DNA of 64,000 nt from Hofstenia miamia (GCA_004352715.1 SCFE01000013.1:2585616-2649615), one strand, 5' to 3'. Shown: positions 48,030 to 60,010, counted from the first letter of the stretch. Program-made: numbers and translations. Notes: generated from the letters alone by a model not told the origin.

Positions 48030-49128
48030 ACACCACATGTATTTTCCTAGATATCAGAAAAGCATTTGATAGTGTCTCGCATGCGCTCCTGCTTAAAAAG
48101 TTGCATCACTTGATTTTAACAATATTTTTATATTATTATTGCAATCCTACTTATCTGCGCGGACTCAGTGTGTCAGAGGTGGCAACTGTTTGTCTAGCCC
48201 CAGGCATGTCTCTAGCGGTGTGCCCAGAGATGACTGTAAACTTTTGTCGTTTGGTCTTCTTCCTTAACACTTTTGTCAGTTGGGTGGTGCAAAATGGTAT
48301 GTGAGTTCAGGATGGTAAAACGAAGATGATGGGTTTCTGCTGTAATAGAGTGCCGGATATTCTTATAGGCAATGTATCCATCAAACATGTCTCTAACACT
48401 AAAGACTTGGGTATTATGATATCAAATAATTTGTCCTGGACCTCACATGTATCTTTTATTATTTCAAATGCCCTTAGATGTTATTATTTTATGAAAAGAA
48501 ACATTCTTTTTAGTACTCCATACTAAATGTCGGGTTTATCGATCTTGTGTTCTTAGCATTATTTTATATTCATCACAGGTCTGGTGCGCTAGTATTGCTT
48601 CCAACAGGAAACTGGAATCATTCCATAAACGTGGGATCAAATGGGTGACTGGTAAAATTAACAACGTTGATTTTTTGCTATCTATGCGCAGTCTTCCTCT
48701 ATCCTATTATCTAATATATTCCGACATTACCTTTTTCTTCAAATTATTACATCAGAAAATGGATCGTAATATATCCGATTATGTACTAGTTAGTGCTTGT
48801 TCTGTTTTACGACCAACAACTACCTCAATATTTGTTCTCAAGAGAAAGTATAAGAAATTTGGAAGTGAGAACAATTATTTTAGCAGAGCCGTGATAACAG
48901 CAAACATCCTCGTTTGTTCTCACCAAGTCGATTTCTAAGTTGAGTTTCCTGCCTTCAAACGTCAAATCAAACTTTCTTTAGCTACCAATTACTTCAATAT
49001 TCAAAACTCATGTACAAACTTGCATTCATTTGCGCACCTTGTTGGTGCTAATCTCCCTTTTCCATCTATTATTATAAATCCTCTGTAGGGATAATTAAGT
49101 CGTAAATTATTATTATTAATATTATACC
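48030..49128 (+). pseudogene. Decayed LINE, reverse transcriptase to 3' tail
   Basis: Starts with T-C-I-F-L-D-I-R-K-A-F-D-S-V-S-H-A-L-L. After a scrambled segment it continues I-G-N-V-S-I-K-H-V-S-N-T-K-D-L-G-I-M-I-S and the frames to 48938. It ends with ATTATTATTATTAATATT at 49110-49127, a short-repeat 3' tail. Frames are broken at several points. Confidence 0.7.
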
Positions 49129-49419
49129 ATAAGAAGGTATTTTTCTCTTGAATAACGTTTTATTAATTACGATAGTAGTTGGTTCAAAAAACGGAAAGTG
49201 CGGTTTTGATGCGCAAGAAAACCGAACAAATTTTTTGACAATAGCCTCGCACTAACTTTTAGGAATGCTATAATTTAAAGAAAATATTACTATGTAATCA
49301 AGAAAACAACGAAAAAATTTCTGAAAAACCTTAAATAATATGGATAATGAAGCAAATATTTTAAAAGCTACAACTGCAATTTCTGATATGGAAGCGATAT
49401 GCCTAGCTTGAAAACTTGG

Positions 49420-50225
49420 AAAATCTTGAAAAGTTCTTGAATATTTTTTATTTAAGAAATTATCAAAAAAAATTTCGTGGATTTCTTGCAAGAATCTTGA
49501 AAATTTCGTAAAAGAAATATCATGTTCGTGGTACTCTTTCAAATATTTTTATACATTTCTTGGAGTAAATTATTACGGTATCACATAAGTTTATTTGTTT
49601 ATTTTATATTAGTAATAGATGGGTGTAAAATCCAAAATTGTAGTAACACATCAGCTCACAGGAGTTGCAGTAATATTGTACCTGTTTATGTTTATGTTTA
49701 AATTTTATCATTATTATGTTTCAAAGTTTCTTCAATTTAAAATAATGCATTGTGAACAGCTTTTATTCTATTTATAATTTTTCTCAAATTAAAATGCATA
49801 GAAACAATGAAATCTCAAAATATTTTTTTTCATGAAATTTGTACTAATTCTAAGTACATCAACCAATAATTTTCTACCTCTTAAATTAATAGAAAAATTG
49901 GTCAATTAAAAATTGACATTTCAAATTTATGGGTACTCTTTCAATGATAAAACTTTTTCTCATAATTCGGAAATTCGCCTTCATTGTAATTAAACTGATT
50001 GATTATAATTTGCAAACTATTTGTTAATGCTATTAGTCGCATTTTTGATAACTTTGGACTATAATTTTCAAAATCTATTAATATGTAATATTGTATTTTT
50101 GAATTAATCTCGAAATTTTTTACGATTTCAATTAAGATTTTTAACATTTCTAGGAAATTTCTTGCCACATTTTTGCAAGTTCTTTCAAGAAAAATGCAAG
50201 AAACTTCCAAGATTTTTCCATTTTC
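49420..50225. repeat. Repeat region with iterated CTTGAAAA / TTTCTTGCAAG words
   Basis: The left block (49425-49512) carries AAAATCTTGAAAAGTTCTTG and GATTTCTTGCAAGAATCTTG. The right block (50148-50220) has similar words in inverted order. A third block with the same vocabulary lies at 57597-57860. Probably one repeat family with AT-rich, self-similar ends; not coding. Confidence 0.45.
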
Positions 50226-50769
50226 TTCAATTTATTTGCATTTATATCTTCAATGCAATAAATTGTGTTCACACTGTATCCAATTCTACGAAATGCGATT
50301 AAAATTACACATACATGAAACATTTTTTAATTTAATACAGTTGAACTCCAGTACTGCGCAAACCCTTTTTGCGACAACATTCCTTACGCAGTACTTGTAC
50401 CAGCACATAAAATAGGAAATATATTTCTTTATAGATGGCTTATGATAACAAATTATAACTATTTCAACCAATAATAGAGTGGTCGACGTAATATCAATAT
50501 CAATTGCGGTAGAGCATAACCGTTATATATAAACGTTATCATTTTCTGTGGGTAGATCATTTTAGATGACTACAGTCCTGTTAATAATCCATTCTGTACA
50601 TTAATGATCGGTTCTGTTTCAAATATATTGATACAATACATTTTTTGGCGTTATTGCAGATCAATGGACTCTGATTTCTAAAAGCTGAAATGACGTTTCT
50701 TAACATACTAAATGTCAACGTGAGCAAAATCTAAGTAATGCATTACGGCATTTATAAATGCTTGCAGCT

Positions 50770-50829
50770 AGGATTAGGGTTAGGGTTAAGGTTAGAGTTT
50801 AGTTTTGGTTAGGTTTGAGGTTAGGGTTC
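50770..50829 (+). repeat. Degenerate interstitial telomere-like (TTAGGG)n
   Basis: Runs GGATTAGGGTTAGGGTTAAG, then variants GGTTAGAG, GGTTAGG, GAGG and a final TTAGGGTT. About ten hexamer-like units, roughly four exact TTAGGG. Confidence 0.65.
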
Positions 50830-51713
50830 TATAATGTATCAATTGTAAATAGCAGATGACATCATACAAATTGTTGCGGAGGAAAAATTAGATTATAAAT
50901 CAGAGTTCGTTCATCTGCAATAATGCTCATTTTTTCAAACAAAGTATGTATAAAAAATACTTAATGCAAAATCAAATTTTACACAAAATTGTTTGAAAAA
51001 AGTTCCTTACATTTTTAACCAATTACTTTTGTAAATAAATATTTCTAAAAAAGACAACCGAATGGTTTTATTGCAGTAACCTTCAGCGATTTCGGGAAAC
51101 AATCCGCAAATCGCCGATTGTCCAGTTGTAGCATGTGAATAACTGAATGTTTTGAAACGAATTTATTGTGCAAAACCAGATACTGCCATCAAAGAATTCT
51201 ATATGCAAAGAACTGTTCACTTGTGGCTTCATTTTGGGATTGCTTTGAGATTATTGATTTGGGAGTCGTTTAAAAACTATCAATTACAGTCTGCTCCTCA
51301 TGCAGTACATCATCACCTTTTAACTATCATGAAGATATTTTGCAGACATGATTAAAGATAGCTAGCATAAATTGGTTGCAGCAATGGAGTGAGCCTAATT
51401 ATTTGTCTAGCATTCGTCCCGCTAATTTTCAATTGCAAACCCATACATATATCAATAACATATTCTTTAATTCCAATTATTATTCAATTATTAATTAGGT
51501 TATGAGCAGTAATTTTGTTATTTAAAAAATTCTATTTTAGTTATTGTTTTCAATTATTACTGGAAACGTTATATCCTTTATTAGGTCGTCGCATTGATTT
51601 TTCGGATTTTATTCTATTTTTTTGTAAATTGCTATTATGCAAAATTCTTTTGTATCCTATGTAAATGTGGATTTGCTGCTTGATGAAATTTAGCACATTT
51701 AGCCATATTTCGA

Positions 51714-54700
51714 ATGTGTTTTAGTAGGATGAACGAATTTACTAAGAGCAAAGTGGCTGTTCCTGGTGCAAACACGTGGATGTATATTTGCGCACTACGA
51801 AAGCGCCGAAGCCTAGTTCGTCAAAATTATTTGATTAATAAGAAAAAACGTGCGTTTTTGTTAGACTGCGTTACAGGAAATAATTCTTCTGCAGATACTA
51901 ATTTTTCTCAGTCCGATTTTACTTGCACAGAGCCTCTTGAGGCTTCCCATGAAATTTCGTTGTTAAAACTATTACTTCAGCCAAATATTTCTTTACCTCG
52001 TTCAGTGCACATTTTGAAAGATGATTTGGAATCTGTTGTTGGTTCTGAAGTCGATCTCTCTTGCTTAAAGTGCACATTAGACAAGCTAAAGCATCAGGTA
52101 TAATTTTCAATTGTGTAGTGATGTTGTTTATTTTTAGGAACTTATCGAATGGGATTCAGATAAAATGCTAATAACATTTATTGAAATGTATCGCATTATG
52201 TGGCAGTTAGAACCTGATGATCCTCCTTTCAGTTTACCTGAGATTAAACATAAATCAAAATATGTTACTTTCAGTCAGCTTTTTCCAAAAACTTTGGATA
52301 AATCGCTCAGGTATATTTTACTAGGCGTTGTGCTATAAAGTTTATTGCTATTTTATGTCAAATATTCCTATATTTCGAAATCTTTGAATTCTTAGCTTGT
52401 AGGAAATCGGAGTAATATGAATTTTTTAGTCGAGAAGAAATTCGTGACTATTTGCAGCATGAAGCCCTTAAACTTGCGAACTATAGCACATTTCTCGAAC
52501 GACAGCGGCGTGTTTATGATCTCGAAACCCACAGTTTATTAAGTGATCTTACAAGTCGTGACATGATGAATGTAGAAACCTTCAAAAGCCAGGGCTGCTC
52601 GCAAATTATCGAATTTTGTACCTATGGTACAAAATATGATTGCCATAAAGCGTATCGACATCGGAGGAAAGTAAGAAATTTTTTCTGTTTTTCACTGTAA
52701 TTTTTTCAAAAAAAAATAAAACATTAAATCTTAAGGCATTGCAAAATATTCGTTTTACATAACAATCGCAATATTCAATAGCTTTTTGATATTGTCCAGA
52801 TATTTCAGCAACCACTCCAAAACATAAAAGTTTAATTATTGAGGGTATAAAATAAAACCTATTAGTTTAAATGTAGACATTTATTAGAAAATAATTTGAG
52901 ATATTAATCATGATATTAAACGTTCAAGTAAATAAACAATATAAAAATTAATGAAATAAATGTACCAATATATTATGTGAATACACAAAAAAAGTATTGA
53001 AGGATTATTATGGTAAATTATGTAGATGACTAGACTTTAAATTGAACAGGTTTTAGAAGAGTGATTATTTTTGATGAAAGCATTGAAGTGGCATGGGACT
53101 TTTTTTTTCTTAAAGAAGAGACGATAAGATCTGAGGAGAATAACACATTGTGAATGAGATCTTCATTCCCTGAAATTCGATTTGTTTTTCGTGTAAGATT
53201 AACACGAAAATATTGAATGTCTTTGTTTCTTGCTTCTTGAGCCTCTTCACTTAGAAGTCCCATAGGCATCAATATTGTTGAAATTACTTGATTTCCATGA
53301 ATTAATATCCGTTGCATAAATTTTGGCATATAATACCTAGGATATAGAACAAAAAATAAATTCGCTGTTTCTAGGGCAGAATCTTTGAATTTCTCAGAGT
53401 CAATATTAAAGTTAACAGTAATTTTCTATAAAATGATATTTAGTCTTTTCAGTAAAGTTCATCAATTCCTGTGATTTTTGCCATTTTTTCATGGGGGGGG
53501 GCGACCCCCTTCCATTTTTAGATGCATTTTAGATATAACTCAGAGAGACCGTTTATATAAATAAACTATTCTTCCATGACTTTTTCTTTAATTTGTTCTG
53601 CAACTTTTGACGAAAAATTATGCTGATAGGGTCAAGGGTTACAAAGTTATAGCGATTTTAAAAAATGTTCATGAAAAACTGACATTTTTGAGTTTTAAAA
53701 TAACAATTTTGTATGTAAAGGTTATTATAAATTGAAACCAAATCATAATTTTCATTGCAAAATTATAATTAAATGTTTTTTATGTTTTATTTGCATTATA
53801 GTCCTTTCTTTTGATTCCTATTTAGTAATATTTCTAACATTTTTTGTCAATAATGAGAAATTTAGAAAGTTTGATACATAACCTAATTTATATGCGCATA
53901 ATTTGCATATTAATTACGTATCACAAAATGGTTTTGCCAGGATATACCTCATATGTCAAAGTATCTCCGAACTAAATTTGGTGTTGATCAGATAAACCCT
54001 CTTCAGAAATAATTGCTCACTTAAAATAGGGTTAAGTAGTGCTTTACTGAACCATTCCGAGTGTTTGACAATCATCCTATCATATTTTCTATAGCAAATG
54101 TTTAGTCTCCGGGGCACTTTAGATTTGAATGTAACTAAATGGACACATAATTTTTTCCATTATTTCACTAGAGAAATCTATACTTATCAGTGGTTCTTTA
54201 GGCTCTTCCATTTGTATTATATCCAAAAACTGTTGTCTTGTCAAGGAAGTCATTGCGCCTGAAATATGGGGAATAATTAGCTATAAAAATTGGCCAAATA
54301 CATAATTGAGAACAGTATTATATGCAACATGCTTGAACGCAAATAATGGCTGCAGTTAGACTTCTTAAGCTATGTATAAATAATGTATGAGAAATGGTCA
54401 CGCTCTGAAATCGATTGGTTTAACCATTTAAAATTTTGATAATGTAAAATTATTTAGTGTTTTAATTAGTATCAATAATCATAACCCCACATTTACTTAA
54501 ATGAAATAAAACTATGAATACATTAAACTAACCTTGATTGGGAGTATTACAGGACCTAATGAATGCACTTATGTCAACAGCAACTAATTACACCATCATC
54601 TATGACAATGTCTGCATCTTGAATAATCATTATCAATTGACACATGCAGCATGAAGTGAAAAGAGGAGAGTTCTAACAAGTTTCAACATGTCTTACAAAG

Positions 54701-55679
54701 CCTGTCGCCGCGGCAATTACTTTAGTATTATTGTGTACTATCAGAATTACCTGTTATAAATATTTTTTTACATTTTTGGCCACACAAAACACTGCACATC
54801 GCGTTTCCAAAACATTACAAAAACACGTTAAAATTTGAAACAATTTATTACAATTTTTTGTTGGTTGCTATAACCATTAATTTTCTAATATGTGTGCTTA
54901 AACTACTTCCTTTTCCTCGTTGGACTCTGTCATTCGACATAGTTTGTAGTGCTGAATGTAAAATATAGTATTTGCTGAATTCCGTAACATCTAGGTTACC
55001 TCCAATAATTTGACTTGACTTACACTGCATAAAAAGTACTTGCCACTGTCTGTCATTGCGTCTATTTATATTGTTTGTTTTGAGAAATAATTCTCAATGT
55101 GGTTCAATTTGACACATCGTGGGAACTTGGCTCGAATCGTGGGATTTTTGGTCCAAATTTTACTGTTTGTTTCATTTTAAAACAATTTAATGTAGCTCAG
55201 AGGGCAATAAGAGTTTTAGACGTTATTATTGGAGTACAGTAAAAATGTTTAGGAACCAAAGTCTTAGACGAATGACATCCATGGCATTCGGTGTTCGTTA
55301 TTTAATTAAAGTCAAGTACATACAAGACGTATTATTGTTCAGCTGTTTACATGATCATTAAATGCACTGTTGATGTTAAGATATTTAGGGAAGACGATCT
55401 TCATGTAAGCAGTTGCATTTTCGAAGAGTTATTAATAAAAGCACAGAGTCATCTTTGGGAGATTGTTCCTTCTTGAACACCTGTTTCCACATGGCCACTT
55501 GCAAATACATTCACTATGAGCTAGATCTCACTTCATCAGAGATGAAACGTGTTGCCGAAAGAGATCAAACCAATATACAAAGACGTGTTCTCACTGATAA
55601 ATCATTTGTGTTGTATCCACCTCAATGGGTACAATGTGATCTTCGAACATTCGATTTAACAGTATTAGGTAAATTTGAG
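51714..55679 (+). CDS. METTL3: METTL3-like m6A writer subunit, N-terminal and zinc-finger exons only
   Basis: Exons 51714-52097, 52138-52310, 52430-52670 and 55413-55679 join in frame to 355 residues. The start could also be the second ATG at 51729. METTL3 with METTL14 methylates adenosine N6 in mRNA. Exon 1 has the N-terminal helix (A-N-T-W-M-Y-I...L-R-K-R-R-S-L-V-R). Exon 3 ends in the first CCCH finger: E-F-C-T-Y-G-T-K-Y-D-C...R-R-K. Exon 4 has L-H-F-R-R-V-I-N-K, the second finger L-G-D-C-S-F-L-N-T-C-F-H-M-x-T-C-K-Y-I-H-Y-E, then L-Y-P-P-Q-W-V-Q-C-D-L and L-G-K-F-E|GTAATT. The third Cys of finger 1 (normally before R-K-L-H-F) is absent. The next exon should start the D-P-P-W methyltransferase domain, but none is on the + strand to 64000. 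Misassembly at 56.6-56.9 kb may explain this. Confidence 0.88.
53030..53329 (-). CDS. Fragment of an uncharacterised transposon-associated protein
   Basis: 99 codons within METTL3 intron 3 on the opposite strand. It contains M-P-M-G-L-L-S-E-E-A-Q-E-A-R-N-K-D followed by F-R-x-N-x-x-R-K and L-F-S-S-D-L-I-V-S-S-L. I recall the L-S-E-E-A-Q-E-A-R-N-K...R-K-x-x-R block from many repetitive uncharacterised proteins of aphids and hydra, which suggests mobile-element origin. It is a C-terminal fragment with no catalytic motif. Confidence 0.4.
   Translation of the reverse strand: MPKFMQRILIHGNQVISTILMPMGLLSEEAQEARNKDIQYFRVNLTRKTNRISGNEDLIHNVLFSSDLIVSSLRKKKSHATSMLSSKIITLLKPVQFKV
53557..53690. repeat. 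Dispersed repeat, copy 2
   Basis: Second copy of the repeat at 771-897, same orientation. A G-run/C-run palindrome (GGGGGGGGGCGACCCCC) lies 50 bp upstream at 53493-53510. Confidence 0.7.
54119..54253 (-). CDS. Possible short exon or ORF in METTL3 intron
   Basis: 44 codons starting M-T-S-L-T-R-Q-Q-F-L-D-I-I, six bases after an acceptor-like TTTCAG (the intervening bases are GCGCA). It could be the first coding part of the transposon-associated gene whose end is at 53030-53329. Weak. Confidence 0.2.
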   Translation of the reverse strand: MTSLTRQQFLDIIQMEEPKEPLISIDFSSEIMEKIMCPFSYIQI

Positions 55680-56116
55680 GTAATTATTTACATTACTCTT
55701 AAACAATTTTTCCGTACAGTTCTTTATGCATTGGTTTTGTAGCAATGCTAGTTTTTAGAACCTATTACAAAATTTCATTATCAGGTGTACATTGAAATAT
55801 CTTTTATCACAATATTAATCAGGCCATATACATTTTAAAAATAATATCGCATATCATTAACCATGTCTCTGTTAATATTTGAAATTGGATATTGTTATTG
55901 CCGAGTAGACCTAGGCAATTCCTCGAAAATATATTCCAAGTGAGATTGCTGTTCCTTATGAATTTATTCAAAAATCGCTTGAAATAATTACCAATGAGTA
56001 GGGCAAATAATGCTATTTAAATCATATTGTACACTCCAAAATATTTATTGGGCAATAAAAAGTCATATTTTGCGCTAGAAATGTGACTCGGAGACTGAGC
56101 AAAATTCTCAAATTAT

Positions 56117-57409
56117 ATAGTATTAGTTCATTGGCATTCTAAAGTTCAATAAATAAAGAAATCATAGTAAGCAGTAATCGACCAGAGTACTGGTCGATCA
56201 AGTTTGTTTATTCACTGCTGGGTACTTGATCGACCAGCACTCTGTCCGATTAATGTTTACTATGTTAAATTTATATGCACAATAGAGTTCGATCGATGGT
56301 TCAAATCCTCATGTAAAAACGTTTAAGATTGGACAAAAATTGATCGAGCTATACCCGGCCAATTAGGCCAACTCGACAAAATTTTCAATTTTTTACGTTT
56401 TTTGGATCTAGCTAATTTCAGTTTGGGCTTTTGGACCTTTAGATGAAATCTTCCTCTAGTGTTGCTCTTTCGAATGAGCTGTAAACTTCCAAAATCCATG
56501 GTGTAGAACATTAGTAACAAAATTTCGCATTTTGGCTGTCTACCTCGAGGCATATTTTTTTCTAATAACTGTCGAATCGTCGCAAGCCAATGGCTATTAG
56601 CCAATCGGATTACAGATAAATACAATGNTTCAAATCCTCATGTAAAAACGTTTAAGATTGGACAAAAATTGATCGAGCTATACCCGGCCAATTAGGCCAA
56701 CTCGACAAAATTTTCAATTTTTTACGTTTTTTGGATCTAGCTAATTTCAGTTTGGGCTTTTGGACCTTTAGATGAAATCTTCCTCTAGTGTTGCTCTTTC
56801 GAATGAGCTGTAAACTTCCAAAATCCATGGTGTAGAACATTAGTAACAAAATTTCGCATTTTGGCTGTCTACCTCGANNNNNNNNNNNNNNNNNNNNNTA
56901 TAGTATTAGTTCATTGGCATTCTAAAGTTCAATAAATAAAGAAATCATAGTAAGCAGTAATCGACCAGAGTACTGGTCGATCAAGTTTGTTTATTCACTG
57001 CTGGGTACTTGATCGACCAGCACTCTGTCCGATTAATGTTTACTATGTTAAATTTATATGCACAATAGAGATCGATCGATGGTTCAAATCCTCATGTAAA
57101 AACGTTTAAGATTGGACAAAAATTGATCGAGCTATACCCGGCCAATTAGGCCAACTCGACAAAATTTTCAATTTTTTACGTTTTTTGGATCTAGCTAATT
57201 TCAGTTTGGGCTTTTGGACCTTTAGATGAAATCTTCCTCTAGTGTTGCTCTTTCGAATGAGCTGTAAACTTCCAAAATCCATGGTGTAGAACATTAGTAA
57301 CAAAATTTCGCATTTTGGCTGTCTACCTCGAGGCATATTTTTTTCTAATAACTGTCGAATCGTCGCAAGCCAATGGCTATTAGCTAATCGAATTAAAGAT
57401 AAATAAAAT
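56117..57409. repeat. Locally duplicated block around assembly gaps
   Basis: 56117-56627 and 56899-57409 are almost identical. 56629-56877 is a partial third copy. They are separated by one N and by 21 Ns. Each full copy holds a palindrome and a minus-strand frame beginning M-P-R-G-R-Q-P-K-C-E (up to 100 codons), which I do not recognise. Near-identity next to Ns points to unmerged haplotypes or contigs. Confidence 0.8.
56164..56268. repeat. Palindrome of about 105 bp
   Basis: CATAGTAAGCAGTAATCGAC and CCAGAGTACTGGTCGATCAA are mirrored after a short loop by TTGATCGACCAGCACTCTG and CGATTAATGTTTACTATG. The second copy is at about 56945-57049. It could be a MITE or the folded end of a larger element. 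Confidence 0.75.
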
Positions 57410-57596
57410 GGATTTAACTTTTTAATGTAAGGGAAGCAAATAGATAATCAATCCCCTCCGTTCGATTAAATATATTGAATGGAATGTATTTAATAAATTC
57501 GCACAAATATGGAGAACAAATCTGTTGATTTAGATAATCAGTTGGGTGGTTCATTCAATTGGTAAGAAAATAATTTGCCAACCAAATTAAACAAAA

Positions 57597-57860
57597 ATGG
57601 AAAATCTTGGAAAGTTCATGGAAATTTCTTTGATTTTTCTTTGAAAAAACTTGCAAGAACCTGGCAAGAAAATTCAAAGAATCTTGAAAGAAATTTTCAA
57701 GAAACCCAAGAATCAGTGAAAATCTTGAAAAGTTCTTAGAAGTTTCTTAAATATTTTTTTTTGAGAAAAAGTGAAACTTGGCAAGAAATTCCCAAGAAAT
57801 TCCAATAGTCATAAAAAATATAAAAGAAATTCCAAAAAGTTTTCACAAATCTAAAATGTA
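57597..57860. repeat. Repeat with iterated AAGAAATT / CTTGAAA words
   Basis: Self-similar AT-rich sequence sharing GGAAAATCTTG(G/A)AAAGTTC with 49430-49450. Same family as the 49.4-50.2 kb block. Confidence 0.45.
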
Positions 57861-58400
57861 ATTTGCAAGAAATTTACGAAGGAAAAAGTGCAACGCATGT
57901 ATAATCAATCCTTTTATTTGCTGAAAAATAACTTAATGTGGTAAAGGGATGAATGAATAAATTAACTAAAAACGTGAAAGACAGTTTGCTGTGAAAAAAA
58001 ATCACAAAAATGACTTTCTGTGCATTTCAGACTGTTAGAAGATATTTCGTCAATGTGTAATCATCTGGCACTTTGCAAGGAAGAAACTATAAAAAAATAA
58101 TTGTAAAATACTTATATATAAACAGTAGCTTTCAATGCAAAAATTAAATATGAATAAACAAATTGATACTAACATGAAATATCCATTCCATATGGATGAA
58201 ACTTAAGCATGTTTCTCAGAAATAAATATTGCAAATATCTCCAGATCCTAAAATAATAATTTACAAAAATTATACAAAATATGTTACCCTGGATATTTTT
58301 AAATGAGATTTTCTAACAGATACCAAATAGGCTGCTAAAAAATGTCAAATAAGTTTAAATATAATTAAAATTAATTATTTAAAATGTAACACATTGAAAG

Positions 58401-60010
58401 CTACTGTTTTTTATTTTTTAATTTAATATCTAGTCCATGCTGATTAACAGCAGCCTTTGCTTCTTCATACGCTCCACTTGCTGAGAACTTCTTCTCAATG
58501 ACCCCTAAATTGAACAATATAATTTAAGACAAAATAAAGAATTTGATAAGTGCAATCTCCAACCAGAGTTCAATTTTTAAAACCGTTGACTTCTAGGTCA
58601 AACATTGGATAAACATGAAATTGTTTCAGCAAATAATACATTAAACACATTAGTTTAATCAACATTCTAATATATCTACTACTTCCTAAATATACATAAT
58701 GATGTGCACAATCCGCATACTAATAAAGATTATCAGTATATAATAAAGTAACTTATTTGGAAAATTTACGCTTAAATAATGCTGATCGTTCAGGAGATAG
58801 TGCAGAACGACATCCAGCCTTTTTAGGGCTTACCATGCCCTCAATAAGTTTAGTACTCTTCCAAAGTGAACGTGCTACATTCAATTCGAATTTGGAAGGT
58901 CTACTGCCTCCCAATCCCATCAGATTGATATTGTTGTAAACCACTTCATCGTGATTATCTGTGGGCTCAACAGCAATGATTTCAGGACGAATGATAGATT
59001 TCTAAATATGGATATGAACTATATAAAAATGTTAAGAACAAAACCAAGGCGTGAATTTCCCGACAAAGTTTCTTCTGGTTTTGATTCTGGGCAGCCAGAC
59101 AATCTTTAATATCTCGTAGCACCCAAGTATTTTCCTCAAAAGCACAAACAAGCCTCTGGGACAGCTAAAACGCACTTTTTGAAAGAAAATAATTTATACT
59201 TAAATGTTTGCAACTATCTTTACTAACATACATTAGCAAAAACAATTTTTGTACAATGCATACTATTTTTTTAGGAAGTTAAAACATGTATTGTAAAATT
59301 TATATCAACATCCCACAACTTTTTATATCTTAAGATGAATAGTTACAGTAGAAAACGTTAAGTGATGTGTTGTTATCCAATTAAAATAAAACTTAGCACT
59401 AACATATGATTGTGAGTCTTTATCTGTATTGCACAGCCGCATAGGAGTTAACTAAAACAAAAATATACATGCAAACTGTTATGCCAAGAATACTGTCAAA
59501 CAATTAGGAGACAGTGAACGTTTTCTTTGAGATTGGGAATGAATAATCTAAAGCTTTCCACTAAATAATAATGGTTTCAAAGTAAATTACCGTTTCTTTT
59601 TCAACAAAATCTGGCTCTAATGCTTCTGATGACATCTATAAAGCATTAAATAAACACGAAACATATACAAAAATTTACATTGCACGATTCATTTAGATTT
59701 ATCTTGGACACATTGATGTTAGATCGGTCTAAAAATGTCTCAAGACGTTCTTGTTTCTTAAAGATTTCATGTTTATTTCCTAAAATGAAATTTTCAGATA
59801 ATTTATTACAATATTACAGGTACTTCTAAAAAACTGCAATTGATACCCATGTGATATCAATATTGCTAAATATTTACCAATTACCAGAAAACGAGCTTCA
59901 TAAGCTGCAAACTGCAATTCAACGCCGTCATTTAAACATATTTTTTGCTCAAATGTTAGAGATTTTGGCCAGCACGAATGGTAAGAGTTAATCGAAGTAT
60001 AAGTCTGGTC
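58401..60010 (-). CDS. Protein with BEN-like C terminus, seven 3' exons
   Basis: Exons 5' to 3': 59878-60010, 59679-59779, 59591-59635, 59404-59451, 59045-59164, 58770-59001 and 58401-58504. All phases agree, giving 260 residues plus stop. The N-terminal part has S-Y-H-S-C-W-P-K-S-L-T and F-A-A-Y-E-A-R-F-L-V-I-G, a layout seen in front of DUF4806/BEN-type proteins. A helical segment follows (L-R-D-I-K-D-C-L...K-L-C-R-E-I-H). The end is L-G-G-S-R-P-S-K-F-E-L-N-V-A-R-S-L-W and A-L-S-P-E-R-S-A-L-F-K-R-V-I-E-K-K-F, the pattern of a BEN domain, a DNA- or protein-binding fold of chromatin factors and mobile-element proteins. The first exon follows a strong pyrimidine-rich acceptor, so the true 5' end is upstream, perhaps beyond the CACTA-like element. 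The BEN call is moderate. Confidence 0.6.

Noticed and set aside
51152-51355. 67-codon + strand ORF upstream of METTL3
   Set aside because: No recognised motif and no matching splice phase; not supported as a 5' exon.
56299-56320. GGTTCAAATCC resembling a tRNA B box
   Set aside because: No A box, acceptor stem or cloverleaf around it; it belongs to the duplicated repeat.
58753-58944. Reading the BEN-like exon through to a TAA at 58753
   Set aside because: The donor GTAAAT at 58769 joins in phase to the last exon and completes the domain, so the read-through stop lies in the intron.
59883-59885. Donor GTAATT directly after F-L in the first BEN-like exon
   Set aside because: It gives the wrong phase for the next exon; the donor seven bases on (GTAAAT) restores the frame.
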